Virus record (IMG/VR): IMGVR_UViG_3300009194_000013
Span: 1-57,216 of that record
Strand: one strand, 5' to 3'
Source: a virus
DNA length: 57,216 nucleotides
The translations under genes were made by a program, and so were the position numbers. The notes below the pieces were generated by a model. It made no database searches. It was given only the letters and a program-made list of their open reading frames with translations, and was not told where the DNA came from. Position 1 is the first letter of the stretch; each line of letters begins with the position of its first letter. Shown in pieces: positions 48,155 to 55,707 of the stretch.

Positions 48155-48265
48155 GTTCTCATAGCCCATACAGCTTCTCGTATGGGCACCTCTGTTATCA
48201 AAACACCCCCTGGTTGCGGCTCGGTGCGCAACCCTTATAGTCACTTACTTCGCACTTGCTAAACT
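48155..48265 (+). promoter_or_regulatory. Hairpins and predicted leaderless promoter before the HTH gene
   Basis: Two hairpins, GCCCATAC/GTATGGGC (48164-48187) and GGTTGC/GCAACC (48212-48233), precede a promoter: TAGTCA (48238-48243, 4 of 6 match), 16-base spacer, TAAACT (48260-48265). GCACTTGC (48252-48259) abuts the -10 box, as in the terL-downstream promoter. The ATG at 48273 is 8 bases after the -10 box and no Shine-Dalgarno is present. The first hairpin may act as terminator of the upstream genes but has no T tail. Confidence 0.5.
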
Positions 48266-48272
48266 GCCGTCC

Positions 48273-48542
48273 ATGAACACCGAACCCATCACCCCCCTCT
48301 TAGCCTGGCTGCGTAAGGCTACCCCTGAGCAAAAAGAGCGAGCCGCGACTCTCGCAGGCACCAAGGTCAACTACCTCTTCCAGCTTGCCTCAGAGGGCGG
48401 CAACCGGGGTAAGAACATCTCGGCAGCACTGGCCTTCCGCATTGAAGACGCCATGCGTGTCGTAGAACAAGAGTCGAAGGGGTCGCTCAAAGCAGTCAGT
48501 GCCCGCGAGCTTGCGTCCATGTGGACAGTCGCGGGGTTCTAA
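48273..48542 (+). CDS. Small HTH regulator (Cro/YdaS-like)
   Basis: 89 residues. ITPLLAWLRKATPEQKERAA, TLAGTKVNYLFQLASEGG and KNISAALAFRIEDAMRVVEQ follow the five-helix lambda-repressor-like pattern of YdaS/Cro proteins: A-x-x-A-G-T-x-x-x-Y-L-x-Q-L as helices 2-3 and I-S-A-x-x-A-x-R-I as helix 4-5. It probably binds operators; the GCACTTGC element at its own start is a candidate. Apparently translated from a leaderless message. It lies directly upstream of the primase-helicase gene. Confidence 0.7.
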   Translation: MNTEPITPLLAWLRKATPEQKERAATLAGTKVNYLFQLASEGGNRGKNISAALAFRIEDAMRVVEQESKGSLKAVSARELASMWTVAGF

Positions 48543-48546
48543 CGTC

Positions 48547-51135
48547 ATGAATCAACCAGCATCACTCCACGCGCTCCCACGCCTTCTGAAAGACTGCAAC
48601 ACATGGCTTGTGTGGCGGCTTACCCAAATTGAGGGGGAAAAGAAGCCCAAGAAAATCCCCTACTACATCAGCGGTGCGCCGCGCTCCAAAGAGATACCTC
48701 AGGGTAGCCCTGAAGACTTGAGCGCATTGACCTCACTGCAAAACGCCATCGACACAGTACCCAGGCGCAACTACAGCGGTGTTGGCTTGGCCATGATCGC
48801 TGCGAACCAGTTGGTAGCATTGGACTTTGACGATTGCGTGACAGATGGCGTCATATTGCCCGCCGTGCGCGAGCTTATCCAAGGGACATACAGCGAGTTT
48901 AGTCCGAGCGGCACTGGTATACGAGCCTTCTTCAAAGGCGCATGCCGTGACCGCAAAGATCACAACGAGAAGAAGCGCTTTGAGTTCGGCATTGAGTTCT
49001 TCCACGCTGCCGGATACGTCACGGTGACCGGCAACAGCACCCCTGATTGCTCGTTCTTCGGATGGGACATCGCCGAGATGCCTGAGAGCGTGCATGTGCT
49101 TTACAAGCAGCGCTTCGGTGCCCCTGCCTCAATGGTGGCCTATGACAGTGCGCAATCGGGCGGGATGCTGGGCGCTGTATCTGACGATGACTGGTTCGCC
49201 ACCTCGCAAGAGATCAAGCAGAAGATCGGCATGAGCATTGAGAAGGCTCGCGTGCTGCTTGAGCACCTGAGTGCTGATTGCGGCTATCAAGAGTGGTTGC
49301 AGACCGGCCAATCGCTGCATCACGAGTTCGACGGCAGCGATGAGGCGTTGGAGTTGTGGAAGGAATGGTCTAAGACATCGAACGAGAAGTACCCTGGCAA
49401 CAAGGCAGTTGAAGCAAAGTGGAACTCGTTCGGCTCTTACACAGGCCCCTCGATCACAGGCGCGTATCTGCTGCGTCACGCAAAGGACGCCAAGACGCTT
49501 GAGAAGTATGAGGCGGTTGCCGAGTGGAAAGAGCAGATCAAAGAGTGTGAAGAGGAAATGCAGATTCGCGAGAAGCTGTGCCCTCAGATCGCCAAAGACA
49601 CGCGCCTGCAAGACATTGATCGCGAGTCACTTGCTCAGACGCTGCTTGAGAAGTTCAAGAAGTTCGGCACGAAACTCACGATTGCCTTTTGCCGCAAGCT
49701 CATCACGCCGCCCGATAAGCTGACACCCACCGTCAAGCAAAAGAGACCGCTCACCGAGTTTGGCAACTGCGACCGCATGCTGGACAAGTACGGTGACTCG
49801 CTGATGTTCGTTCCTGAGACGGACGCCTGGTACTGCTGGACAGGCGTGTATTGGAAGCGCAGCACCAAGACCGAGATTGAGTTCTATGCCAAAGAGACGA
49901 TCAGAGGTTTGGTACATGAGGCGGGTGAGCATGAGCAAGACATCGCTGAGTTCTACGACTTCTGCAAGATCAGCCAGCAAGCAAAGATGGTGCGCAACGT
50001 CGTTGACTTGGCCAGTAGTGATCCTCGCGTTTGCGTGCCTGCTTGTGAGTTGGACAAACACAAGGGTTTGCTGTGCGTGCAGAACGGGGTTGTCAATCTG
50101 CGCACAGGTGAGTTGATGCAGCCTGACCCTGCGTACCGGATGACCAGGGCATGCGCGTGCGATTACAACCCAAAAGCACAAGCGCCGCTTTTCAGGAAAG
50201 TGCTCAGCGATGTGTTCAATGATGACCGTGAGATGTGTGAGTTCTTCATGCGTCTGATTGGTTACGCGGCGGTTGGCGATCCGGTAGAAGACGTGATGGT
50301 CATCCCCTACGGCAACGGCTCCAACGGCAAGAGCACGGTCTTCGGAACGATCCGCAAAGTGTTAGGCACATACGCTAAGTCTGCGGCGCCTGAAACTTTT
50401 GTGAGCGATGGACGCAGCAATTCAGGCAGCGGACCGCGTGAGGACATCGTGAGACTACAAGGCGCACGCTTTGTCTACATCGCTGAGCCTGATGAGGGCT
50501 CTGAGCTACGAGAAGGTGCTATCAAGTCAATGACAGGTGGCGATGCGATCCCTGCACGCGCAATGTATGCCCGCATGTCGATTGAGGTAGAGCCTTCATG
50601 GGTGCCGTTCATGCCTACCAACCACAAGCCGGTTGTCAAGGGTAACGACAATGGTATTTGGCGCCGCCTGGTGCTGCTTCCATTCACCCGTAACTTTGAG
50701 AACGACCCACTGATTACGAAGGATGAAGATTTGGCGCAAAAGCTCGAAGCAGAAGCCGAGGGGGTATTAGCACTTGTCGTGTTGGCGGCGGGGGCCTACC
50801 TGGCAAGAGGCTTGTTGCTGCCTGAGTCTGTCAAGAGGGCACGAGACGAGTACCGGGCGCAAATGGACTTGTTGTCCGAATGGTTGGACGAGAGATGCGA
50901 GATGCAGTCCGAGTATCGCGAGTCGATGAAATCGCTGTGGGCGTCTTGGGAAACCTTCGCAAAACAGAGGGGTGTTTTGCAATATGTGAAGTCAAGCATT
51001 GCCCTTGGCAAGCGCTTGGAGCAGCGTTTCCCGCCGTTCAAGGACGCGTCTGGTCAAAGGTGGCGTTTAGGATTGAAGCTCAAGTCGATTGATGTCAATG
51101 CTGACGATTGGGCTGACGGCTTTTTTGAATCGTGA
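48547..51135 (+). CDS. Primase-helicase (primase-polymerase plus D5-type helicase)
   Basis: 862 residues. The N-terminal 200 residues resemble bifunctional primase-polymerase domains of the NrS-1 type: NTWLVWRLTQIEGEKKPKKI, the metal site VALDFDDC, and FSPSGTGIRAFFKG, with FFHAAGYVTVTGN before the helical linker. A PriCT-like helical part follows. The superfamily 3 helicase has D5_N sequence, Walker A GNGSNGKS at 589-596, ARFVYIAEPDEG as Walker B region and FMPTNHKPVVKGND as sensor (motif C). It would synthesise primers and unwind the fork for polymerase B. ATG at 48547 has only a weak ribosome site; the upstream stop is 4 bases away, so coupling is likely. A candidate origin lies just downstream. 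Confidence 0.9.
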   Translation: MNQPASLHALPRLLKDCNTWLVWRLTQIEGEKKPKKIPYYISGAPRSKEIPQGSPEDLSALTSLQNAIDTVPRRNYSGVGLAMIAANQLVALDFDDCVTDGVILPAVRELIQGTYSEFSPSGTGIRAFFKGACRDRKDHNEKKRFEFGIEFFHAAGYVTVTGNSTPDCSFFGWDIAEMPESVHVLYKQRFGAPASMVAYDSAQSGGMLGAVSDDDWFATSQEIKQKIGMSIEKARVLLEHLSADCGYQEWLQTGQSLHHEFDGSDEALELWKEWSKTSNEKYPGNKAVEAKWNSFGSYTGPSITGAYLLRHAKDAKTLEKYEAVAEWKEQIKECEEEMQIREKLCPQIAKDTRLQDIDRESLAQTLLEKFKKFGTKLTIAFCRKLITPPDKLTPTVKQKRPLTEFGNCDRMLDKYGDSLMFVPETDAWYCWTGVYWKRSTKTEIEFYAKETIRGLVHEAGEHEQDIAEFYDFCKISQQAKMVRNVVDLASSDPRVCVPACELDKHKGLLCVQNGVVNLRTGELMQPDPAYRMTRACACDYNPKAQAPLFRKVLSDVFNDDREMCEFFMRLIGYAAVGDPVEDVMVIPYGNGSNGKSTVFGTIRKVLGTYAKSAAPETFVSDGRSNSGSGPREDIVRLQGARFVYIAEPDEGSELREGAIKSMTGGDAIPARAMYARMSIEVEPSWVPFMPTNHKPVVKGNDNGIWRRLVLLPFTRNFENDPLITKDEDLAQKLEAEAEGVLALVVLAAGAYLARGLLLPESVKRARDEYRAQMDLLSEWLDERCEMQSEYRESMKSLWASWETFAKQRGVLQYVKSSIALGKRLEQRFPPFKDASGQRWRLGLKLKSIDVNADDWADGFFES

Positions 51136-51145
51136 CGATTGGTTT

Positions 51146-51244
51146 TACGGCAGGTACGGCAGGTTTAAGCTCTTTTACATGAACTAGTTCACCTCACACG
51201 AGAGGGTTCTATAAAAAGGGTATTAACCTGCCGTACCTGCCGTA
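51146..51244. repeat. 20-bp perfect inverted repeat with internal 9-bp iterons (candidate origin)
   Basis: Arms 51146-51165 and 51225-51244 are perfect inverse copies. Each arm is two tandem copies of ACGGCAGGT plus one flanking base at each end, so the site holds four 9-mers, two in each orientation. The 59-base interior is AT-leaning, with GAACTAGTTC (51181-51190) and CTATAAAAAG. It follows the primase-helicase gene and precedes the Mor-like gene. It could be the replication origin, an operator for the Mor-like gene or a very long hairpin. Confidence 0.75.
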
Positions 51245-51294
51245 GAGGGTTTAGATTAGTAACTGAATGATGTTTTCTGAAAGGTAGGTTCTCA

Positions 51295-51921
51295 ATGAGA
51301 CAAAAGACACACGGGATTCTTGAAGATGTAGCGGCTGAGATCGGGTACACAGCTACGTGCCTACTGGTCGATTGGTTCGGTGGTATTGGTCAGTTGTATG
51401 TACCGACTGAGGTCAATGAGGATCATCCAATCACGAAGGTCATTGGCGTGCCCGCAATGAATCGCCTGGTCAAGTTGTTTGAGGGATCAGACGTGCATGA
51501 GCGATTCGTTTGGCTCAACCAGAACGAGCAGCGTGACATTGCACGCAGAGACCGATTGATTGCAGCGCTCTTGTTCATGGGTCTTGGTGCCAAGCAGATC
51601 GGCGTGCTCTCAGGCATGAGCGAGCGGCATGTATTCCTGGCCCGTCAGCGTGTCGAGCGGCTTGGTATCTTGCCGATGATCCTGAGTCGTTCAGGTGTGC
51701 GCAAGCTGCATATCGTTCCGATTGAGAACGACGAGCTTGAAGAATCGCCGGATGAAAGTTATACAGAAAACCCAGGGGCAAAACCCAGGGACAAAACCCA
51801 GGGGCAAAACCCAGGGGCAAAACCCAGGGGCAAAGACTCTGCTTGTGTGGCCATGCGCGATGCGTTGACGCAGACAAAGCCACCTGTGAAGAAAACTCGG
51901 CGCGTGCGTCGTAAGTATTGA
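51295..51921 (+). CDS. Mor-like transcription activator
   Basis: 208 residues. The Mu Mor/C pattern is present: GILEDVAAEIGYTATCLLVD, WFGGIGQLYVP, DHPITKVIGVPAMNRLVKLF (dimer domain, residues about 8-65), then DIARRDRLIAALLFMGLGAK and QIGVLSGMSERHVFLARQRV as HTH (about 80-120). Mor activates middle genes in Mu; here it may switch on late genes. The tail after residue 155 is low complexity (NPGAKPRDKTQGQ repeats) encoded by five 13-bp repeats, and ends basic (KKTRRVRRKY). It starts with GAAAGGTAGG upstream and lies just behind the 20-bp inverted repeat. Confidence 0.7.
   Translation: MRQKTHGILEDVAAEIGYTATCLLVDWFGGIGQLYVPTEVNEDHPITKVIGVPAMNRLVKLFEGSDVHERFVWLNQNEQRDIARRDRLIAALLFMGLGAKQIGVLSGMSERHVFLARQRVERLGILPMILSRSGVRKLHIVPIENDELEESPDESYTENPGAKPRDKTQGQNPGAKPRGKDSACVAMRDALTQTKPPVKKTRRVRRKY
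51768..51832 (+). repeat. Five 13-bp tandem repeats inside the Mor-like gene
   Basis: Unit AAACCCAGGGGCA, five copies head to tail, the second with one change (G to A). Thirteen is not a multiple of three, so successive copies are read in different frames and three copies make one peptide period (NPGAKPRDKTQGQ). Gain or loss of one copy would shift the frame of the last 30 residues. Confidence 0.95.
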
Positions 51922-51934
51922 AAGGAGATCGGAG

Positions 51935-52255
51935 ATGAGCCAGCAGCCTTATGCGATTACTGATGAGCAGGTATGTCGTGCGGTTGACCACTATTGGTGT
52001 GGTCGGCGTAGGTGGGGTAAAGCTAGCAATCCGCTTTACATACTCATGACTATGACTCAGAGGGGGCGCGATGAATGCTTAGCTGCAATGCGCCTCGCAT
52101 TCAACAAGCAGTTGATTCAGCACAACGTCTACATCGAGTTGTCGTGGCTAACCAAAGCGGGATACGACTTACTCGACAGAGACATCCCGCTTGATACGCC
52201 CGTCTTTAACGAAAGCGATTCAACAGATCATTGCACTCAGATGAAGGGTACGTGA
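51935..52255 (+). CDS. Hypothetical protein
   Basis: 106 residues, AAAGGAGATCGGAG before the ATG. AITDEQVCRAVDHYWCGRRR and a central helical part (GRDECLAAMRLAFNKQLI) followed by a YIELSWLTKAGYDLL strand. No family recognised. Its last 50 bases overlap the convergent gene that ends at 52206. Confidence 0.6.
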   Translation: MSQQPYAITDEQVCRAVDHYWCGRRRWGKASNPLYILMTMTQRGRDECLAAMRLAFNKQLIQHNVYIELSWLTKAGYDLLDRDIPLDTPVFNESDSTDHCTQMKGT

Positions 52256-52523
52256 TCTCATCGGGCATGTCGGCAAGCTCTGCAATGGAGCCCGACAGCC
52301 GGTCCATGTCAATCGCACACGCCCGCAACTGATCGAGGGTGATGTTGTGCGCATTGCAGTAGCAGCGAACCGCTTCAGCAATGATTAGATGCATGCTGTG
52401 ACCCATCGTCACACAAACCTGGGCGCCGAGCACGTTCAGGTTAACAAGGTAAACGACCTCGGCGGTGTGCGTCTGAGTGATACGAATCATCTCGGCTTCG
52501 TATTCTGCTTGTGTCATGGGCAT
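52206..52523 (-). CDS. Hypothetical helical protein, convergent overlap
   Basis: 105 residues, helical: MTQAEYEAEMIRITQTHTAE, VVYLVNLNVLGAQVCVTMG and HNITLDQLRACAIDMDRLSG. GGAAAG lies before the ATG at 52523. It is read against the preceding rightward gene, with 50 bp shared by the two 3' ends, and both frames look genuine. Function unknown. Confidence 0.6.
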   Translation of the reverse strand: MPMTQAEYEAEMIRITQTHTAEVVYLVNLNVLGAQVCVTMGHSMHLIIAEAVRCYCNAHNITLDQLRACAIDMDRLSGSIAELADMPDEITYPSSECNDLLNRFR

Positions 52524-52983
52524 GGTGCTTGTCTTTCCGGTGTTAAGTGAAAACTGGAATTGAAAATTGAACAGGATAGCTTTTCTGGAAATGCTGTTTT
52601 TGTTACGACTCCTTTCTCTCGCTCACCGCGCCGCGCTCTGATCGCCAGGAAAAGCCAAGTTGCTCAGAATCGCGTTTAGTCAGCGGATTGCATGCATTGG
52701 ATTGCGTATCGTAAGCATGCGTAACGCGTGCCAGTTGAACTATCAGAGAGTGGTCAAGGGGTAGCATAGTGTTTGGCTTTTATTCGCTCAGAATCGGCTT
52801 TGATGCGTTTTGAATGCATGCATGAAAAAGGGGTCACGCCCCATTACCGAAGCGTGACCCCTAGGCCGTTCAGGCTCATTGCCCGGTTTGAAATGCACAA
52901 AGGCTAGCCACCCCCGAGAGAGTGGCTAGCCCCTAGGCAATTCGCAGGCCGTCAGCCTGCGGTTTAGCTTGTTTGTGCTGGCG
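52524..52983. other. 460-bp non-coding region with stacked hairpins and an imperfect repeat
   Basis: No gene is seen on either strand. GCTCAGAATCG occurs at about 52658 and 52786, each followed by related DNA ending in TGCATGCAT, an imperfect direct repeat of about 40 bases. Three hairpins lie in a row at 52829-52862, 52902-52931 and 52944-52960. The phrase CCCCTAGGC follows both of the first two. Leftward transcripts of the 53-57 kb genes would enter this region. Confidence 0.6.
52829..52862 (-). terminator. Leftward terminator of the early block
   Basis: Eleven-base perfect arms AGGGGTCACGC / GCGTGACCCCT with a 12-base loop. On the minus strand a CTTTTTC run follows. Two more stable hairpins upstream (52902-52931 with 10-base arms, and 52944-52960 with 6-base arms) precede it in the same transcript. 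Confidence 0.7.
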
Positions 52984-53394
52984 TTACGTCATTCGTTCAA
53001 AGTATGCCTTGCCATCGTCACCGATGTACAAATTGTTTTCAGGGAAGAGGGTGCAGAAGCCGCATAGCTTGCTGATTCGCTCGCCTATCTTCATGGGCTT
53101 CAATTCTTTTCTATCCCAAAAGCCCGTGCCGTGGCCATTGCGGCTTAGTGCGAAGTCATGCCCCCACTGTGCGAGCGTGTAGCCGTCTTGCTGTAACGCC
53201 AGATCAAAAAGCAAGCCGCATGCGCTGGCGAAGTTCTTACAGTCTGCTTCGGCCTTTTCGCGTACACCTTCGCCTAGGTCGCAGTGAATGGACAGACTGT
53301 CGCCGGGGTTTTCGTTGTCGTCGTCACCCGGCATGACCCAAAGCAGGCAGACGAGATAACTATAGGTTACTTCTTTTAATTGGTCGCTTGTCAT
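52984..53394 (-). CDS. Widespread small phage protein, unknown function
   Basis: 136 residues from the ATG at 53394. The C-terminal half has GHDFALSRNGHGTGFWDR and a final NLYIGDDGKAYFE, with CKNFASACGLLFDLALQ between. The pattern G-H-D-F-x-x-[ST]-R-x-x-H-G-x-G-F-W-D-R is common to a phage protein found in many early regions, whose function I do not know. An upstream in-frame start at 53502 would read through the next gene. Last gene of the leftward early block. Confidence 0.7.
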   Translation of the reverse strand: MTSDQLKEVTYSYLVCLLWVMPGDDDNENPGDSLSIHCDLGEGVREKAEADCKNFASACGLLFDLALQQDGYTLAQWGHDFALSRNGHGTGFWDRKELKPMKIGERISKLCGFCTLFPENNLYIGDDGKAYFERMT

Positions 53395-53396
53395 GA

Positions 53397-53705
53397 TTAA
53401 GCCCCCTCTATGTCCACAGTTGCCCGCTCGCCTGTTGGTTTGAGGCGCCCAATATAAAGCGTGCCCGCATTTGAATAAATGCGGCTGTAAACCCTTCGCC
53501 ATTTGCCGCCATGAAAAACCATGTAGCGGGTTGGAATACGTGACCCATAGCCCGCCCCGGTGAAGCTAAGGCCGCCGACATGGTGCGGTAGTTCTTTTAT
53601 TTTTACAAGGCAATCTGTAATTGTGCGGCAGTTATACACGGGCTGTGCATCGTAATGCAGCTCTGATTTGTCGCGATATGTCGATAATTGAATTATGGCT
53701 TTCAT
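53397..53705 (-). CDS. Hypothetical protein
   Basis: 102 residues. IQLSTYRDKSELHYDAQPVY, a CRTITDCLVKIKEL helix and TRYMVFHGGKWRRVYSRIYS give a basic alpha/beta protein. GAGGTG lies before the ATG. No family recognised. Confidence 0.6.
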   Translation of the reverse strand: MKAIIQLSTYRDKSELHYDAQPVYNCRTITDCLVKIKELPHHVGGLSFTGAGYGSRIPTRYMVFHGGKWRRVYSRIYSNAGTLYIGRLKPTGERATVDIEGA

Positions 53706-53714
53706 TAAAGCACC

Positions 53715-53858
53715 TCATGAAAAATAAAATAGGGGTTTGGTTTGCACGGTCTTGCCTTTTTCTTTTTCGTTTTTTGCAAATTGCCGTGCCGGGCGTCGCT
53801 GAGTGAATTTATGGGGGGTGCCGTTCACGATAACTAGCCATTGTGTGGGTTTAGCCAT
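53715..53858 (-). CDS. 47-residue basic protein
   Basis: Begins MAKPTQWLVIVNGTPHKFTQ and ends KTVQTKPLFYFS. A short strand pair with a Lys/Arg-rich helix in the middle (RRPARQFAKNEKEKGK). Its ATG overlaps the upstream gene end by 8 bases, and its stop is just before the ribosome site of the next gene, filling an otherwise empty slot in a dense operon. No family recognised. Confidence 0.6.
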   Translation of the reverse strand: MAKPTQWLVIVNGTPHKFTQRRPARQFAKNEKEKGKTVQTKPLFYFS

Positions 53859-54078
53859 TCAAAACCTCCAGTTCAACGCAATTGCAGTCTCTACGCAAAT
53901 AGACAAGGCACTGGTTTGCAGTGGGGTATTCGGGGGATTCGGCAAAGCCGATACCTGGGGCACTGCACAAATGCAGCGTGTAGCCGTTGTCTGTTTGCCA
54001 AATTTCAGCATGCGTTATGCCGTTGGCCTTGAGATATTGAGCCCGCATAGTGGGATTGTTTGCGTATGCGTTAAGCAT
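53851..54078 (-). CDS. Hypothetical protein
   Basis: 75 residues. MRAQYLKANGITHAEIWQTD, YTLHLCSAPGIGFAESPEYP and CLVYLRRDCNCVELEVLNG suggest a small alpha/beta fold with three Cys near the end. Overlaps both neighbours by 8 bases. Function unknown. Confidence 0.55.
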   Translation of the reverse strand: MLNAYANNPTMRAQYLKANGITHAEIWQTDNGYTLHLCSAPGIGFAESPEYPTANQCLVYLRRDCNCVELEVLNG

Positions 54079-54259
54079 TTTTCAACACCTTATAAAAGGA
54101 TTTGAAAAAATGGCACGCTTCGCGGTAAGTGTCACACGTAATTTTGTCGTGTAGTTCGCCGGATGCTTTTCGGGCAATCACTGAATACATGCCAGATGGT
54201 TGCAGTTTTTCCATTTGCACGGATGCACCATCGGGGGTTAATTTAATTTTTGTTTTCAT
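54071..54259 (-). CDS. Small basic protein
   Basis: 62 residues. KIKLTPDGASVQMEKLQPSG, YSVIARKASGELHDKITCDT and YREACHFFKSFYKVL suggest two or three strands followed by one helix, a frequent outline for small phage early proteins. It overlaps the upstream gene by 17 bases and the downstream gene by 8. Function unknown. Confidence 0.55.
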   Translation of the reverse strand: MKTKIKLTPDGASVQMEKLQPSGMYSVIARKASGELHDKITCDTYREACHFFKSFYKVLKNA

Positions 54260-54602
54260 TTAGAAACCTTATCAAATCAATTTGTTTAATTGCTTCTGCC
54301 AGCAATTCCCGTGCAGTCATATGACCGAATTTAGGCGCGTGGCAGTGCGCGTAATAGTCAATTGTTTCATCTCCTTCTTGGTATTCTTCGCCAGAATAAC
54401 CAAGAAAATGCAATGCAATGCTGGCCACATAATCCGCCCTTTGTTGATATGCCTGCGCTCGATTGTGTGCTGCGAATGGCTCAGAACCCGCTACTTCCGG
54501 GCTTGTCATTTTGTATGGCTTGTAAACGTGCCACCGACCACTTATATAGTGCGGCATACTGACGTGTAGTGCTGCACGTTTTAATGCTTGTTTGCGGTTC
54601 AT
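54243..54602 (-). CDS. Hypothetical protein
   Basis: 119 residues, GAGGGG upstream of the ATG at 54602. KQALKRAALHVSMPHYISGR, RAQAYQQRADYVASIALHFL and LLAEAIKQIDLIRFL are helical, with a His/Tyr-rich acidic middle (YYAHCHAPKFGH). No domain recognised. Confidence 0.6.
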   Translation of the reverse strand: MNRKQALKRAALHVSMPHYISGRWHVYKPYKMTSPEVAGSEPFAAHNRAQAYQQRADYVASIALHFLGYSGEEYQEGDETIDYYAHCHAPKFGHMTARELLAEAIKQIDLIRFLNENKN

Positions 54603-54613
54603 GGTTTGACCCC

Positions 54614-55150
54614 TCAAATTGTTACAACGTCACGTTCAGCCCAGTATTCACGCTCGGCGCTTTCCTTTTGGGTGGCTTGCCTGTGCCCACTTATTGCGTG
54701 CTCGGCTTCTGCTATGGCGCATTCTGTCGCGTATTTTTCATCGTCGTATCCCCCGCAGTAATCCTCTTTTATTTGCTCGCCTTCCGGGCTTGTCACTGCG
54801 CATTTGTAATAAAGCCAATGCCACTCATTGCGAAGCCATCCGCGTAAATAGTCAATATCGGCTTGTACTGCCAGTGCGGCTTTCTGGCGTTTTGTGATAC
54901 CTGCGGGCTCATTCTCGCTGCCCCATCCGTCGCGCAGTGCTTCGGCTTGTGCGGCTTGCAGGTCGTACAGGTGATAATAATCACGGTCTCGGTGGATTAC
55001 CACTTCGCCGGGTTTTTTAGCGGGCTTGTGCGCCCATGTATAAACCTCGCGCACCTTACCGTGCCCGTCATTTTCAATCCACGGGGCTCGCATGTCGGTA
55101 TCTTGCTCTATTTCTATTTCGACCGTGTAGCCGTTGATGATGGTTTTCAT
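54614..55150 (-). CDS. Widespread phage early protein, unknown function
   Basis: 178 residues. The start TIINGYTVEIEIEQDTDMRA, PWIENDGHGKVREV, a RDYYHLYDLQAAQAEALRDG helix and GWGSENE follow a pattern shared by phage early proteins in which a beta-hairpin carrying APW-x-x-x-D-G-H-G is followed by R-x-x-x-F/Y-D and a helix ending R-D-G-W-G. The function of that family is unknown to me. The C-terminal part is a long charged helix. Overlaps the next upstream gene by ATGA. Confidence 0.7.
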   Translation of the reverse strand: MKTIINGYTVEIEIEQDTDMRAPWIENDGHGKVREVYTWAHKPAKKPGEVVIHRDRDYYHLYDLQAAQAEALRDGWGSENEPAGITKRQKAALAVQADIDYLRGWLRNEWHWLYYKCAVTSPEGEQIKEDYCGGYDDEKYATECAIAEAEHAISGHRQATQKESAEREYWAERDVVTI

Positions 55151-55410
55151 GGTTGATTGTCCTTTGAAAACGTCAGAGCGTTATATAACGCGTCAACCTC
55201 TTTAAACAAATCCGGGTGTTTCATTGCGGCTAGACAGCCCCTGAATTCTTGATTACGTGAAACATCCAGACCGAACAATTTAAACAAGCCGTTTACACAC
55301 TCCCCCACAATATCGGCTTGCGCTTTGTTTGCGTCGTCTTCGTCTTCAAACAAACGCCCGTCGCTGGTTTTATATGCCGTGGTGGCCACTGTCTTGAAAT
55401 TGGTTTTCAC
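55147..55410 (-). CDS. Hypothetical protein
   Basis: 87 residues. TTAYKTSDGRLFEDEDDANK is a strand followed by an acidic turn, a pattern that I have seen at the N-terminus of small phage proteins. The rest is helical (GLFKLFGLDVSRNQEFRGCL). Overlaps the downstream gene by 4 bases. Function unknown. Confidence 0.6.
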   Translation of the reverse strand: MKTNFKTVATTAYKTSDGRLFEDEDDANKAQADIVGECVNGLFKLFGLDVSRNQEFRGCLAAMKHPDLFKEVDALYNALTFSKDNQP

Positions 55411-55421
55411 GGTCTACCCTT

Positions 55422-55706
55422 TTAAATTCGAGTTATTGAGGCAATACCTGCCTCTTTTAAAAGCCATGCCGCACCGTATATACGTGAGCCATTGGCGTGC
55501 TTTGCAAATGCTGATTTCGGCATAGCCTTATTTATTTCAGCACACATCATGAATAGCTGAAATTCACTCACATATGTTTCTGTAAGTGTCCCGATTAAAA
55601 CAGGCTCATTTCTTTTTATTTTGTATATTTTTACCGTTTTATGGCAGTGCCATGAACCATTGCTTTTTCTATCTTTTTCTTCATATGTGTAAATGAAGTG
55701 CAGCAT
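55422..55706 (-). CDS. Hypothetical protein
   Basis: 94 residues from the ATG preceded by GAGGGGGG. MLHFIYTYEEKDRKSN, then CHKTVKIYKIKRNEPVLIGT and FQLFMMCAEINKAMPK. A strand-rich first half and a helical second half, basic. No family recognised. It begins one base after the upstream gene stops. Confidence 0.6.
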   Translation of the reverse strand: MLHFIYTYEEKDRKSNGSWHCHKTVKIYKIKRNEPVLIGTLTETYVSEFQLFMMCAEINKAMPKSAFAKHANGSRIYGAAWLLKEAGIASITRI

Positions 55707-55707
55707 T

